NCBI RefSeq assembly: GCF_021730305.1 | Contig: NZ_CP032674.1 | Span: forward strand, 1,783,001-1,847,000 | Length of the DNA: 64,000 nt | Direction of reading: 5' to 3' | Origin: Xanthobacter sp. YC-JY1 | GTDB taxonomy: Bacteria > Pseudomonadota > Alphaproteobacteria > Rhizobiales > Xanthobacteraceae | In this document: in pieces, positions 54,329 to 63,285 of the stretch | Numbering within the stretch: position 1 is the first letter of the stretch | How the letters are laid out: every line of letters begins with the position of its first letter | Position numbers and translations under genes: made by a program | The notes under the pieces: generated by a model | Databases searched by the model: none | What the model was told of the DNA's origin: nothing | What the model saw: the letters and a program-made list of their open reading frames with translations, nothing else

Positions 54329-54703
54329 AGGCAGACTTTAGCCGAGTCGGACGGTCGGCGGAACGCCGCTCTTTCCAGTCTGTCAACATGAATGCGGCGC
54401 CCTGAGGAGGCAACCCGCAACCGGGGCGCGAGAGCGATGTTGCGCTGCACCGTGTCCGAAGCGCGATCTTGCGTCGCCGCGACGATGCAGCGCGCCCAGT
54501 GGTGTCATGCCCGCCTTGACGCGGGGAGATGAGGCAGGTTTGACAGCGCGGTGAGCCTTGGTACAAGGCGGCTCAAATGCCGGACCCTGGGTCCGGGCGG
54601 GCCGTGCCAGCTTCGCCGACGGACCCAAGCGCCGGGCCCGTGAACCCCTGAGTGCCTCTAGCCGGCCGGCTGCCGAGAGCGCCGGCACCGGAGATACGGG
54701 AAT
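54329..54703. other. Intergenic divergent promoter region of DUF4164-zapA and tkt
   Basis: 375 bp between divergent genes. On the right half it holds a TTGACA-based promoter and a 17-bp near-perfect palindrome. The left half shows no recognised site for the DUF4164-zapA operon. Confidence 0.5.
54540..54596 (+). promoter_or_regulatory. Candidate sigma70 promoter and palindrome upstream of tkt
   Basis: A consensus -35 TTGACA (54540-54545) with TACAAG 16 bp later as a -10-like box. At 54580-54596 lies CCGGACCC-T-GGGTCCGG, 8-bp perfect arms near the expected start of transcription. It could be an operator for a sugar-responsive regulator or an early hairpin. About 105 bp follow to the tkt ATG. 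Confidence 0.4.
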
Positions 54704-56710
54704 ATGTCCAGCCGCACGAGCGACAGCATCACGAGTCACGACCGCCTGGCCAACGCCATCCGGTTCCTCGCGATCGATGCCGTCGAGGCCGCCAACAGCG
54801 GCCATCCGGGCCTGCCCATGGGGGCGGCGGACATCGCCACCGTGCTGTTCACGAAGGTGCTGAAATACGATCCCTCGCGTCCGTTCTGGCCGGATCGTGA
54901 CCGCTTCGTGCTCTCCGCCGGCCACGGCTCCATGCTGCTTTACTCGGTGATGCATCTCGCCGGGTACGAGAAGGTGACGATCGACGAGATCAAGCGCTTC
55001 CGGCAGCTCGGCTCGCTGACGCCCGGCCATCCCGAGAATTTCGTCACCGAGGGCATCGAGACCACCACCGGCCCGCTCGGGCAGGGCATCGCCACCGCCG
55101 TGGGCATGGCCATGGCCGAGCGTCTGCTCGCCGCCCGCTTCGGTTCGGACGTGGTGGACCACTACACCTACGTCCTCGCCTCCGATGGCGACCTGATGGA
55201 GGGCATCAGCCAGGAGGCGGCGGACCTCGCCGGCCACCTGAAGCTGTCCAAGCTCATCGTCATGTGGGACGACAACAAGATCTCCATCGACGGCCCCACC
55301 TCCATCTCTGGCTCCACCAACCAGCTCGCGCGCTTCGCCGCCTCCGGCTGGGCGACGGCAGCCGTGGACGGGCATGATCCCGAGGCGATCCTCGCCGCGC
55401 TCGAGGCCGCCAAGGCCTCCGACCGGCCGACCTTGATCTCCTGCCGCACCACCATCGGCTTCGGCTCGCCCAAGAAGGCCGGCTCCGAGAAGGTCCACGG
55501 CTCGCCGCTCGGCGCCGAGGAGATCGTCGCCACCCGCGCCGCCCTCGGCTGGGAATCGCCGGCCTTCGTGGTGCCCGAGGATGCGCTCAATGGCTGGCGC
55601 GCCGCCGGTGCCGCCGGCCGTGCCACCCGCGAGGCGTGGGAAGCCCGCTTCGCTGCCCGCCCGGCCGAGGAACGCACCGAATTCGAGCGCCGGGTCGCCG
55701 GCACGCTGCCCGCGGCGCTGGAAGGCGCCATCGTCGCCGCCAAGGAAAAGGCGGTGAAGGACGGCGGCGCAGTCGCCACCCGCAAGTCGTCCGAGATGGT
55801 GCTGGACTTCATCACCCCGGCGGTGCCCGAGATGGTGGGCGGCTCGGCCGACCTCACCGGCTCGAACAACACCAAGGCCAAGGGCGCGAAGTCCGTGACG
55901 CCGGACGACTTCTCCGGCTCCTTCATCCATTACGGCGTGCGCGAGCACGGCATGGCCGCCGCCATGAATGGCATGGCGCTGCACAAGGGGCTCATCCCCT
56001 TCTCCGGCGGCTTCATGGTGTTCTCGGACTATTGCCGCCCGGCCATCCGCCTTGCGGCGCTGATGGGCGAGCGGGTGATCCACGTGCTCACTCACGATTC
56101 CATCGGCCTCGGCGAGGATGGCCCCACCCACCAGCCGGTGGAACACCTCGCGGCGCTGCGCGCCATTCCCAACCTCCTCGTGATGCGCCCCTGCGACACG
56201 GTGGAGACGGCCGAATGCTGGCAGATTGCGCTACAGTCCACCGACAGGCCCTCGGCGCTCATCCTGTCGCGCCAGAACCTGCCGATCCTGCGCACCGACG
56301 CCACGGCCGTGAACCGGTCGGCGGAAGGCGCCTACGAAATCCTCGCTGCGTCCGGGCCGGCGCAGGCGAGCCTGTTCGCCACCGGCTCGGAAGTGTCCTT
56401 GGCGGTTGAGGCTGCCAAGCTGTTGGAGGCGCAGGGTGTTCCCACCCGCGTCGTCTCCATCCCCTCGTTCGAACTGTTCCTCGAAAGGCCCGCCGCAGAG
56501 CGGGCGAAGGTGATCGGGGACGCTCCGGCCAAGGTTGCGGTGGAAGCCGCGATCCGCATGGGGTGGGACGCTATCGTCGGTTCGAACGCCGCCTTCGTGG
56601 GAATGACATCGTTCGGCGCCAGCGCGCCCGCAAAGGAGCTTTACGCCCATTTCGGCATTACTGCCCAGCAGGTCGCGGCGCGCGCGCTCGACCAGCTCCG
56701 GCAGGCCTGA
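54704..56710 (+). CDS. tkt: Transketolase
   Basis: A 668-aa TPP-dependent enzyme moving two-carbon units between sugar phosphates (pentose phosphate pathway, and Calvin cycle where present). N-terminal [36 protein letters not shown], and the TPP motif [30 protein letters not shown]; the middle [21 protein letters not shown] and SRQNLP blocks are typical. Full length. First of tkt-gap-pgk-fba on the + strand with gaps of 106, 22 and 222 bp. Confidence 0.97.
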   Translation: MSSRTSDSITSHDRLANAIRFLAIDAVEAANSGHPGLPMGAADIATVLFTKVLKYDPSRPFWPDRDRFVLSAGHGSMLLYSVMHLAGYEKVTIDEIKRFRQLGSLTPGHPENFVTEGIETTTGPLGQGIATAVGMAMAERLLAARFGSDVVDHYTYVLASDGDLMEGISQEAADLAGHLKLSKLIVMWDDNKISIDGPTSISGSTNQLARFAASGWATAAVDGHDPEAILAALEAAKASDRPTLISCRTTIGFGSPKKAGSEKVHGSPLGAEEIVATRAALGWESPAFVVPEDALNGWRAAGAAGRATREAWEARFAARPAEERTEFERRVAGTLPAALEGAIVAAKEKAVKDGGAVATRKSSEMVLDFITPAVPEMVGGSADLTGSNNTKAKGAKSVTPDDFSGSFIHYGVREHGMAAAMNGMALHKGLIPFSGGFMVFSDYCRPAIRLAALMGERVIHVLTHDSIGLGEDGPTHQPVEHLAALRAIPNLLVMRPCDTVETAECWQIALQSTDRPSALILSRQNLPILRTDATAVNRSAEGAYEILAASGPAQASLFATGSEVSLAVEAAKLLEAQGVPTRVVSIPSFELFLERPAAERAKVIGDAPAKVAVEAAIRMGWDAIVGSNAAFVGMTSFGASAPAKELYAHFGITAQQVAARALDQLRQA

Positions 56711-56816
56711 GGTTCGGCGCACGGCGGGCGCGAGAGGACCGCGCCGCGGGTGAACCGCAGGCGCGCAACGCAATTCAGGGAGGCCGGGCTTCAAGCCGGC
56801 TCAGGAGGACCCAATT

Positions 56817-57824
56817 ATGAGCGTCAAGGTGGCCATCAACGGTTTCGGTCGCATCGGTCGCAATGTGCTGCGCGCCATCATCGAATCGGGCCGCACCGAC
56901 ATCGAGGTGGTGGCGATCAACGACCTCGGCCCGGTGGAGACGAACGCCCACCTCTTCCGCTTCGACAGCGTGCACGGCCGCTTCCCCGGCGAGGTCAAGG
57001 TCGCCGGAGATACCATCGACGTGGGCCGCGGCCCCATCAAGGTCACCGCAGTGCGCAACCCCGCCGAGCTGCCCCACAAGGAGCTGGGCGTGGACATCGC
57101 GCTGGAATGCACCGGCATCTTCACCTCGCGTGACAAGGCTGCGGCGCACCTCGCCGCCGGCGCCAAGCGCGTGCTGGTCTCGGCCCCGGCCGACGGCGCG
57201 GACCTCACCGTGGTGTTCGGCGTGAACCACGAGAAGCTCACCAGCGAGCACCTCGTCGTCTCCAACGCCTCCTGCACCACCAACTGCCTCGCCCCCGTGG
57301 CCAAGGTCCTCAACGATGCCGTCGGCATCGAGAAGGGCTTCATGACCACCATCCACTCCTACACCGGCGACCAGCCCACGCTGGACACCATGCACAAGGA
57401 CCTCTACCGCGCCCGCGCGGCAGCCATGTCCATGATCCCCACCTCCACCGGTGCCGCCAAGGCGGTGGGCCTGGTGCTGCCCGAGCTGAACGGCAAGCTG
57501 GACGGCACGTCCATCCGCGTGCCCACGCCCAACGTCTCGGTGATCGACCTGAAGTTCGTCGCCAAGCGCGCGACCAGCAAGGAAGAGATCAACGAGGCGA
57601 TCATCGCCGCGGCGGCGCAGGAGCTGAAGGGCATCCTCGGCTTCACCGACCAGCCCAACGTCTCCATCGACTTCAACCACAATCCCAACTCCTCCACCTT
57701 CCACCTCGACCAGACCAAGGTCATGGAAGGCACGCTGGTGCGGGTGCTGTCGTGGTACGACAACGAGTGGGGCTTCTCGAACCGCATGGCCGACACCGCA
57801 GTCGCCATGGGCAAGCTGGGCTGA
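56817..57824 (+). CDS. gap: Glyceraldehyde-3-phosphate dehydrogenase
   Basis: A 335-aa glycolytic/gluconeogenic dehydrogenase. NAD-binding [35 protein letters not shown] (Asp36 after the second strand fits NAD preference but can vary), catalytic Cys in [27 protein letters not shown] at the end. Perfect AGGAGG before the ATG. Confidence 0.97.
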   Translation: MSVKVAINGFGRIGRNVLRAIIESGRTDIEVVAINDLGPVETNAHLFRFDSVHGRFPGEVKVAGDTIDVGRGPIKVTAVRNPAELPHKELGVDIALECTGIFTSRDKAAAHLAAGAKRVLVSAPADGADLTVVFGVNHEKLTSEHLVVSNASCTTNCLAPVAKVLNDAVGIEKGFMTTIHSYTGDQPTLDTMHKDLYRARAAAMSMIPTSTGAAKAVGLVLPELNGKLDGTSIRVPTPNVSVIDLKFVAKRATSKEEINEAIIAAAAQELKGILGFTDQPNVSIDFNHNPNSSTFHLDQTKVMEGTLVRVLSWYDNEWGFSNRMADTAVAMGKLG

Positions 57825-57846
57825 CCGGGAAAAAGGAGGCGCCATC

Positions 57847-59040
57847 ATGATCGCCTTCCGCACCCTCGACGACGCCGTGGACCTCGCCGACAAACGGGTC
57901 CTCGTTCGCGTCGACCTCAACGTTCCCATGGAGAGCGGGCGCGTCACCGACGCCACCCGTCTCAAGGCCATCCTGCCCACCATTCGGGACATCACCGGCA
58001 AGGGCGGCAAAGTCGTCCTGCTGGCGCACTTCGGGCGGCCCAAGGGCCGCGACGAAAGCCAGTCGCTTGCCCCGGTCGCCAAGGCCCTTGAGGGCGAGCT
58101 CGGCCGCAAGGTTGCCTTCGCCTCCGATTGCATCGGCGACGAGGCGAAGAGCGCCGTCTCCCGCCTCGCTTCCGGCGAGGTGATCGTGCTGGAGAACACC
58201 CGCTTCCATGCGGGCGAGGAGAAGAACGCGCCGGACTTCATCGAAGCCCTCGCGAGCCTCGGCGACATCTATGTCAACGATGCCTTCTCCACCGCCCACC
58301 GCGCGCACGCCTCCACCGAGGGGCTGGCCCGCAAGCTGCCGGCCTATGCCGGCCGCTCCATGGAAAGCGAGATCGAGGCACTGACCAAGGCCCTCGAGGC
58401 GCCCCAGCGCCCCGTGCTCGCCGTTGTCGGCGGCTCCAAGGTGTCCACCAAGCTCGAACTGCTCGGCAATCTCGTGCAGAAGGTGGATATCCTGGTGATC
58501 GGCGGCGGCATGGCCAATACCTTCCTTGCCGCTCTCGGCAAGAAGGTGGGCAAGTCGCTCTGCGAGCATGACCTCGGCGATACCGCGCGGGACATCCTGG
58601 AGAAGGCCAAGGCGGCCGGATGCGAGATCGTCCTGCCGGTGGATGCGGTGGTCGCCACCGAGTTCAAGGCCAATGCCGCGCACCGCGTCGCCAGCGTCGA
58701 TGACTTGAAGGATGACGAGATGATGCTGGATGCCGGCCCGGAGACGGTCGGCATCGTCAAGCAGAAGCTCGACGCGGCGAAGACCGTGGTCTGGAACGGG
58801 CCGTTCGGCGCGTTCGAGCTGACCCCGTTCGACGCCGCGACGGTGGCCGTGGCCCGCTATGTCGGCGACCTCACCCACAAGGGGAAGCTGCTCTCGGTTG
58901 CGGGCGGCGGCGACACCGTGGCTGCGCTCAACCATGCGGGGACGGCGGAGCGCTTCTCCTACGTCTCCACTGCCGGCGGTGCCTTCCTCGAATGGCTTGA
59001 GGGCAAGGCGCTTCCGGGCGTGGAGGCTCTGCGGCGCTGA
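57847..59040 (+). CDS. pgk: Phosphoglycerate kinase
   Basis: A 397-aa enzyme transferring phosphate between 1,3-bisphosphoglycerate and [15 protein letters not shown] at the N-terminus, [23 protein letters not shown], the hinge region [12 protein letters not shown], and the nucleotide end [12 protein letters not shown]. Starts 22 bp after gap with AAAGGAGG. A terminator follows. Confidence 0.97.
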   Translation: MIAFRTLDDAVDLADKRVLVRVDLNVPMESGRVTDATRLKAILPTIRDITGKGGKVVLLAHFGRPKGRDESQSLAPVAKALEGELGRKVAFASDCIGDEAKSAVSRLASGEVIVLENTRFHAGEEKNAPDFIEALASLGDIYVNDAFSTAHRAHASTEGLARKLPAYAGRSMESEIEALTKALEAPQRPVLAVVGGSKVSTKLELLGNLVQKVDILVIGGGMANTFLAALGKKVGKSLCEHDLGDTARDILEKAKAAGCEIVLPVDAVVATEFKANAAHRVASVDDLKDDEMMLDAGPETVGIVKQKLDAAKTVVWNGPFGAFELTPFDAATVAVARYVGDLTHKGKLLSVAGGGDTVAALNHAGTAERFSYVSTAGGAFLEWLEGKALPGVEALRR

Positions 59041-59071
59041 TATTGCGCTGCGGAATGAAATGACGAAGATT

Positions 59072-59104
59072 GCGCCCGCCCGGTCCTCCGCGGCGGGCGC
59101 TTTT
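59072..59104 (+). terminator. Intrinsic terminator after pgk
   Basis: GCGCCCGCC pairs with GGCGGGCGC (9 bp) across an 11-nt loop and runs into TTTT. It suggests that fba downstream has its own promoter. Confidence 0.85.
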
Positions 59105-59262
59105 CGGGTAGGGCACCGGTCGGGAACCCGGTGCCGGCTCCAGGACTTGCAGGCGCGCAGACAGATGCGCCGCGGTTCGGGCGCAAAGACAATCAATCTG
59201 CCGGAGTGCCACGCTCCGGCGTCCATGCCCGCCGAGGGGCGGCAACAAGGCAGGTGAAGAAC

Positions 59263-60285
59263 ATGACGGCGGAGCTCGACGCGATCGCGCAGAAAATGGT
59301 GGCCGACGGCAAGGGCATTCTCGCGGCAGACGAGAGCGGCGGTACCATCAAGAAGCGGTTCGATGCCATCGGGGTCGAATCCACCGAGGAGAACCGTCGC
59401 GACTACCGCGAGCTGATGTTCCGCTCTCAGGGCATGGACTACATCTCCGGCGTCATCCTCTATGACGAGACCATCCGCCAGAAGGCGAAGGACGGCACCC
59501 CGCTCGTCTCCGTCATCGAGAAGTCCGGCGCCATCCCCGGCATCAAGGTCGACGCCGGCGCCAAGCCGCAGCCCTTCTGCCCGGGCGAGACCATCACTGA
59601 GGGCCTCGACGGCCTCGCCGGTCGCCTCAAGGAGTATTACGACCTCGGCGCCCGCTTCGCGAAGTGGCGCGCGGTGATCGACATCGACACCACCAAGCAC
59701 ATCCCGTCCTACACCTCGCTGCGCGCCAACGCCCACGCGCTCGCCCGCTATGCGGCGCTGTGCCAGGAAGCGAAGATCGTCCCGATCGTCGAGCCCGAAG
59801 TGCTCATGGACGGCGCGCACGACATCGACACTTGCTACCGCGTGACCGAATGGGCGCTGAAGACGGTGTTCGAGGAGCTGTACTACCAGCGCGTCCGCCT
59901 GGAAGGCATGGTGCTCAAGCCCAACATGATTGTGCCCGGCAAGAAGAGCCCGGCGCAGGCCTCGGTGGCCGAGGTGGCGGAGAAGACCGTGCGCGTGCTG
60001 AAGGCCTGCGTGCCCACCGCCGTGCCCGGCATCGCCTTCCTCTCCGGCGGCCAGTCGGACGAGGACGCCACCGCCCATCTCGACGCCATGGTGAAGCTCG
60101 GCGGCCTGCCCTGGAAGCTCACCTATTCCTATGGCCGCGCTTTGCAGGCCGCGCCCCAGAAGGCGTGGTCCGGCAAGCCGGAGAACGTGGCCAAGGCGCA
60201 GGCCGCCTTCGCCCACCGCGCGCACATGAACTCCCTCGCGGCCCTCGGCAAGTGGTCGGCCGAGGAAGAGCGCAAGGCCGCCTGA
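59263..60285 (+). CDS. fba: Class I fructose-bisphosphate aldolase
   Basis: A 340-aa Schiff-base aldolase of the animal/plant-like class I. LDAIAQKMVADGKGILAADESGGTIKKRF at the N-terminus, the FRSQGMDYISGVILYDETI block, AKWRAVIDI, EPEVLMDGAHDI, and the LKPNMIVPG and FLSGGQSDEDATAHL regions with Lys and the loop residues. ATG after AGGTGAAG. Interconverts fructose-1,6-bisphosphate with the triose phosphates used by Gap and Tkt. Confidence 0.96.
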   Translation: MTAELDAIAQKMVADGKGILAADESGGTIKKRFDAIGVESTEENRRDYRELMFRSQGMDYISGVILYDETIRQKAKDGTPLVSVIEKSGAIPGIKVDAGAKPQPFCPGETITEGLDGLAGRLKEYYDLGARFAKWRAVIDIDTTKHIPSYTSLRANAHALARYAALCQEAKIVPIVEPEVLMDGAHDIDTCYRVTEWALKTVFEELYYQRVRLEGMVLKPNMIVPGKKSPAQASVAEVAEKTVRVLKACVPTAVPGIAFLSGGQSDEDATAHLDAMVKLGGLPWKLTYSYGRALQAAPQKAWSGKPENVAKAQAAFAHRAHMNSLAALGKWSAEEERKAA

Positions 60286-60307
60286 GCATCGGGCACATCA
60301 CGTTCGG

Positions 60308-60334
60308 AAAGGGCCGGCTTGCGCCGGCCCTTTT
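60308..60334 (+). terminator. Intrinsic terminator after fba
   Basis: AAAGGGCCGGC-TTGC-GCCGGCCCTTT, an 11-bp stem with 4-nt loop, ending in TTTT. Confidence 0.92.
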
Positions 60335-60412
60335 CTTATGGTCTGGCGAAAGCCGACGACATTCCGCGTCCGTGCCCCCAATTCGCCGATTTCTTGGCAG
60401 ACCGATCAGACC

Positions 60413-61045
60413 ATGGCCAATCCTCCGCCCGCCACTGGCGCCCGCCTCATGCTCGTCTTCACCGTCACGCCTGCGCTTGACCCGCGCACGGTGGAGGCGG
60501 CGGTGCGCGCGGGCGATGTGGCCTGCGTGGTCCTGCGCGCTCCTGTCGGCGAAAAGCTCGATGCGGCGCGGCTCGCCGAGATCGCAGCAGCGGCCCAGCG
60601 ACATGATGCGGCGGTGCTGCTCGAAGGCTCCGAGGGGCTCGTCGCTGCCGCCGGCCTCGACGGCGTGCACGTGGCGGCCGGACCGGGGCTCGATTCGGTG
60701 CTGCGGCTGCTGAAACCCGCCGCCATCGTCGGCGCGGGCGGGCTGGTCACGCGCCATGAGGCCATGGTCGCGGGGGAGAGCGGGGCTGACTATGTCGCTT
60801 TCGGCGCGCTGGCGCCCGAGGCCGGAGACTTCTTTCGCGTGCGCGACCTCGTGGAGTGGTGGGCGGAGCTGTTCGAGGTCCCCTGCGTCGGTGTCGCCTC
60901 GACCCTCGACGAGGTGACGGCGCTCGCCGGGGCCGGCGCCGATTTCGTTGCGCTCTCGGACGCACTGCTGGCATCCGGTGAAGGCGCGGCTAAAGTGGTC
61001 GCGGCGGCACAGGCGCGCCTTGCAACGGGCGACGACGCGCAATGA
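60413..61045 (+). CDS. ThiE-like (thiamine phosphate synthase superfamily) protein, degenerate
   Basis: A 210-aa TIM-barrel protein resembling thiamine phosphate synthase/TenI. GVHVAAGPG matches the GVHLGQ-type region and GADYVAFGALAP the GADYIGxGPxFxT phosphate loop, yet key ThiE features are weakened: the last SK/T part of that loop and the GGI phosphate motif (here VGVAS) are missing. It may have lost thiamine synthesis and act otherwise. Start chosen at Met-Ala-Asn; the frame is open for 25 codons upstream. Its stop overlaps the Sel1-protein ATG. Confidence 0.7.
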   Translation: MANPPPATGARLMLVFTVTPALDPRTVEAAVRAGDVACVVLRAPVGEKLDAARLAEIAAAAQRHDAAVLLEGSEGLVAAAGLDGVHVAAGPGLDSVLRLLKPAAIVGAGGLVTRHEAMVAGESGADYVAFGALAPEAGDFFRVRDLVEWWAELFEVPCVGVASTLDEVTALAGAGADFVALSDALLASGEGAAKVVAAAQARLATGDDAQ

Positions 61046-62190
61046 TGTCGGCCGTCCGCGCGCCCTTCCGCAAATTGAGATTTGCCGTTTCGGGCCGCGC
61101 CGTGCTGCTCGCCGTCGCGGTGGCGGGAGCGCCGTCCCTGGCTTATGCGCAGGCGCCGGCCGGCGGATCGTCCTCGACCCAGCCGGCGAAACCCGCCGCG
61201 AAGCCCAAGACCGATGCGAAGCCGGATGCCAAGTCCGGGAGCAAGCCGACCACGAAGCCGGATCCAAAAGCTGCCCAGCGCCCGCGCGAACCCGTGCCCA
61301 TGCCGCTGCTGGGCCAGCAGATCTCCTATCCCAGCCTCGATACGCCGGGCGGCTCGGGCGATATCGCCTATGGCGCCTACCAGCGCGGCTATTACATCAC
61401 CGCCTTCAATGAGGCCCTGAAGCGCGCCCGCGCCGGAAACGATCCGGCGGCGATGACGCTGCTCGGCGAGCTTTATTCCGAAGGTCTCGGGGTTCCGCTT
61501 GATCCCAAGAAGGCCATCGAGTGGTACCGCAAGGCGGCGGACGCAGGCTCGCCCGGCGCGTTGTTCGCGCTCGGCAACATGACGCTCGCCGGCCGTGGCG
61601 TTCCCTTGGACGAGCCTGCCGCGGCGCAGCTTTTCAAGCAGGCGGCCGAGAAGGGGAGCGCGGGCGCGGCCTACAATCTCGGCCTGCTCTATCTCCAGGG
61701 CCGAAAGATCCCCAAGGAGCCCTCCGAGGCCGCACGCTGGTTCGAGCTCGCCGCCGCCAAGGACGTGGAAGACGCCCAGTACGCGCTGGGCGTGCTGCTG
61801 AAGGAAGGCAACGGCGTTGAAAAGGATATTGCCGCCTCGGCTCGTATGATGGGGGCCGCCGCCCGACTCGGCCACATCACGGCGGAGGTGGAATTCGCCA
61901 TCATGCAGTTCAACGGCACCGGCGTGGCCAAGGACGAGGCCGCCGCTGCCGCCCTGTTCCGCAAGGCGGCGCTGGCCGGCAACGCCATCGCCCAGAACCG
62001 CTATGCGCGGCTGCTCGCAGTGGGACGTGGCGTGACGCAGGACAAGGTGCAGGCCGCGGCCTGGCATCTGGTCGCCAAGAACCGTGGCCTCGGTGATCCG
62101 ATGCTGGACGAGGTGGTGGCCAAGCTGCCGGAACCGGATCGCAAGAAGGCGCAGACCCAGGCCGCACGCTGGGAATCCGGTCGCTCCTGA
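61042..62190 (+). CDS. Secreted Sel1-repeat protein
   Basis: A 382-aa exported protein. Basic N-terminus, hydrophobic RAVLLAVAVAGAPSLAYA and cleavage at about residue 36 (AYAQA). Then a Lys/Pro/Ala-rich linker (AAKPKTDAKPDAKSGSKP), and six or so Sel1 repeats (GDIAYGAYQRGYYITAF-, GLGVPLDPKKAIEWYRKAADAGS-, LAGRGVPLDEPAAAQLFKQA-, -AYNLGLLYLQGRKIP-, -YALGVLLKEGNGVEKD-, -LLAVGRGVTQDKVQAAAW-). Such repeats bind partner proteins in the envelope (ExoR, EnhC-like). Translation is coupled to the ThiE-like gene by ATGATG overlap, but functional linkage is unclear. Confidence 0.85.
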   Translation: MMSAVRAPFRKLRFAVSGRAVLLAVAVAGAPSLAYAQAPAGGSSSTQPAKPAAKPKTDAKPDAKSGSKPTTKPDPKAAQRPREPVPMPLLGQQISYPSLDTPGGSGDIAYGAYQRGYYITAFNEALKRARAGNDPAAMTLLGELYSEGLGVPLDPKKAIEWYRKAADAGSPGALFALGNMTLAGRGVPLDEPAAAQLFKQAAEKGSAGAAYNLGLLYLQGRKIPKEPSEAARWFELAAAKDVEDAQYALGVLLKEGNGVEKDIAASARMMGAAARLGHITAEVEFAIMQFNGTGVAKDEAAAAALFRKAALAGNAIAQNRYARLLAVGRGVTQDKVQAAAWHLVAKNRGLGDPMLDEVVAKLPEPDRKKAQTQAARWESGRS

Positions 62191-62594
62191 AGACGGAGTG
62201 ATGAGGGGGGCCGAGCGAGGGCTCGGTTGTGGCCCTTTTGCAACGCCGGCCGCCGCCGTATCGCTGCCTTCACCCCTGCACCTCCGCGCCATGATGACGC
62301 CACGTCCCGGCATCAGTGAAGGGCGTGTCGGACGAGGGGCGTTGTCGCCTCTCCCGGCCTTTCGGGCAAACACCTCATTCACCTGCCGTGCCGGTTTCTG
62401 CACGTGGGAGAGGGAGGCTCGTACCGGCCCGAAGGGCGATGATAACGGCCCGGAAACCATGGCGAGCGGGAGTGGCCCGCATCCTCCGGTTTTTGGCCCT
62501 CGGAGCGGCCAAGAGGCCGCGTACGGAACGTTCGCTTAACCGGACGGCTTTAGACCCGAAGCCTCCGGTGCAGCGTTGAGAAGGGAGTTACCGG
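62191..62594. other. Intergenic region with terminator before pal
   Basis: 404 bp. At about 62205-62239 an imperfect hairpin (GGGC-CGAGC-GAGG-GCTCG-GTTGTG-GCCC) ends in TTTT and probably terminates the Sel1 gene. The rest should carry the pal promoter but shows no recognised elements. The frames crossing it look non-coding. It may be a rearrangement junction, since pal is normally beside tolB. Confidence 0.5.
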
Positions 62595-63086
62595 ATGCGT
62601 TTCCTCAGCCTTGCTCGCGGCTTCCGGTTCGCGGCTCTGTTTGGCTTCGCGCTGGCGCTTGCCGCGTGCGCCAACAATCCCAACCAGAATGCCGGCGTCG
62701 GCGGCGCGGGTGGCCCTCCCGGTTCCCCTCAGGAGTTCGTGGTCGCCGTCGGCGATCGCGTGTTCTTCGAGAGCGACCAGACCGATCTCACCCCGCAGGC
62801 CCGCGCCACCCTGGACCGTCAGGCCCAGTGGCTCCAGCAGTACAACCGCTACACCTTCACCATCGAAGGTCATGCGGACGAACGCGGAACCCGCGAATAC
62901 AACATCGCGCTGGGGGCTAAGCGCGCCCAGAGCGTGCGTGACTACCTCGCCTCCCGCGGCATCGACCCGGCCCGGATGCGCACCATCTCCTACGGCAAGG
63001 AGCGCCCGGTGGCGGTGTGCAACGACATCTCGTGCTGGTCTCAGAACCGCCGCGCGGTGACGGTGTTGAACGGCGGCGGCGCCTGA
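62595..63086 (+). CDS. pal: Peptidoglycan-associated lipoprotein Pal
   Basis: A 163-aa outer-membrane lipoprotein. Signal peptide with lipobox ALAAC (lipidated Cys25), then an OmpA-like peptidoglycan-binding domain: VFFESDQTDLTPQARATLDRQ, IEGHADERGTREYNIALGAKRA, SYGKERPVAVCNDISCWSQNRR. It anchors the outer membrane to the wall and is handled by TolB. GGGAG before the ATG. Located far from tolB (see the TolB entry), it leads here only cpoB. Confidence 0.97.
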   Translation: MRFLSLARGFRFAALFGFALALAACANNPNQNAGVGGAGGPPGSPQEFVVAVGDRVFFESDQTDLTPQARATLDRQAQWLQQYNRYTFTIEGHADERGTREYNIALGAKRAQSVRDYLASRGIDPARMRTISYGKERPVAVCNDISCWSQNRRAVTVLNGGGA

Positions 63087-63107
63087 TCCTCTTTCCGAAG
63101 TCTCGCG

Positions 63108-63138
63108 AAGGCCGGCGCCCACGGGTGCCGGCCTTTGT
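63108..63138 (+). terminator. Terminator-like hairpin after pal
   Basis: AAGGCCGGC and GCCGGCCTT form a 9-bp stem, with GCCC/GGGT pairing inside the loop; only TTTG follows. Weak T-run, so possibly partial termination before cpoB. Confidence 0.6.
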
Positions 63139-63285
63139 GCGTCCAGCTCCCGCTGAACCTCGATCGGTCCACGGCAAGTCGTTGCCGGGTCACACTTTGG
63201 ACGCGATCAGCAGGGTAAAGTCGCACAGGCCGAACCGGTAATTTTTCGGCCGTGCTCCCCGCCACCAGCCCCAAGCAAAAGTCAC

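Noticed and set aside
62084-62579. Possible small genes before pal
   Set aside because: No start signals or conserved features; the stretch contains a terminator-like hairpin and probably the pal promoter.
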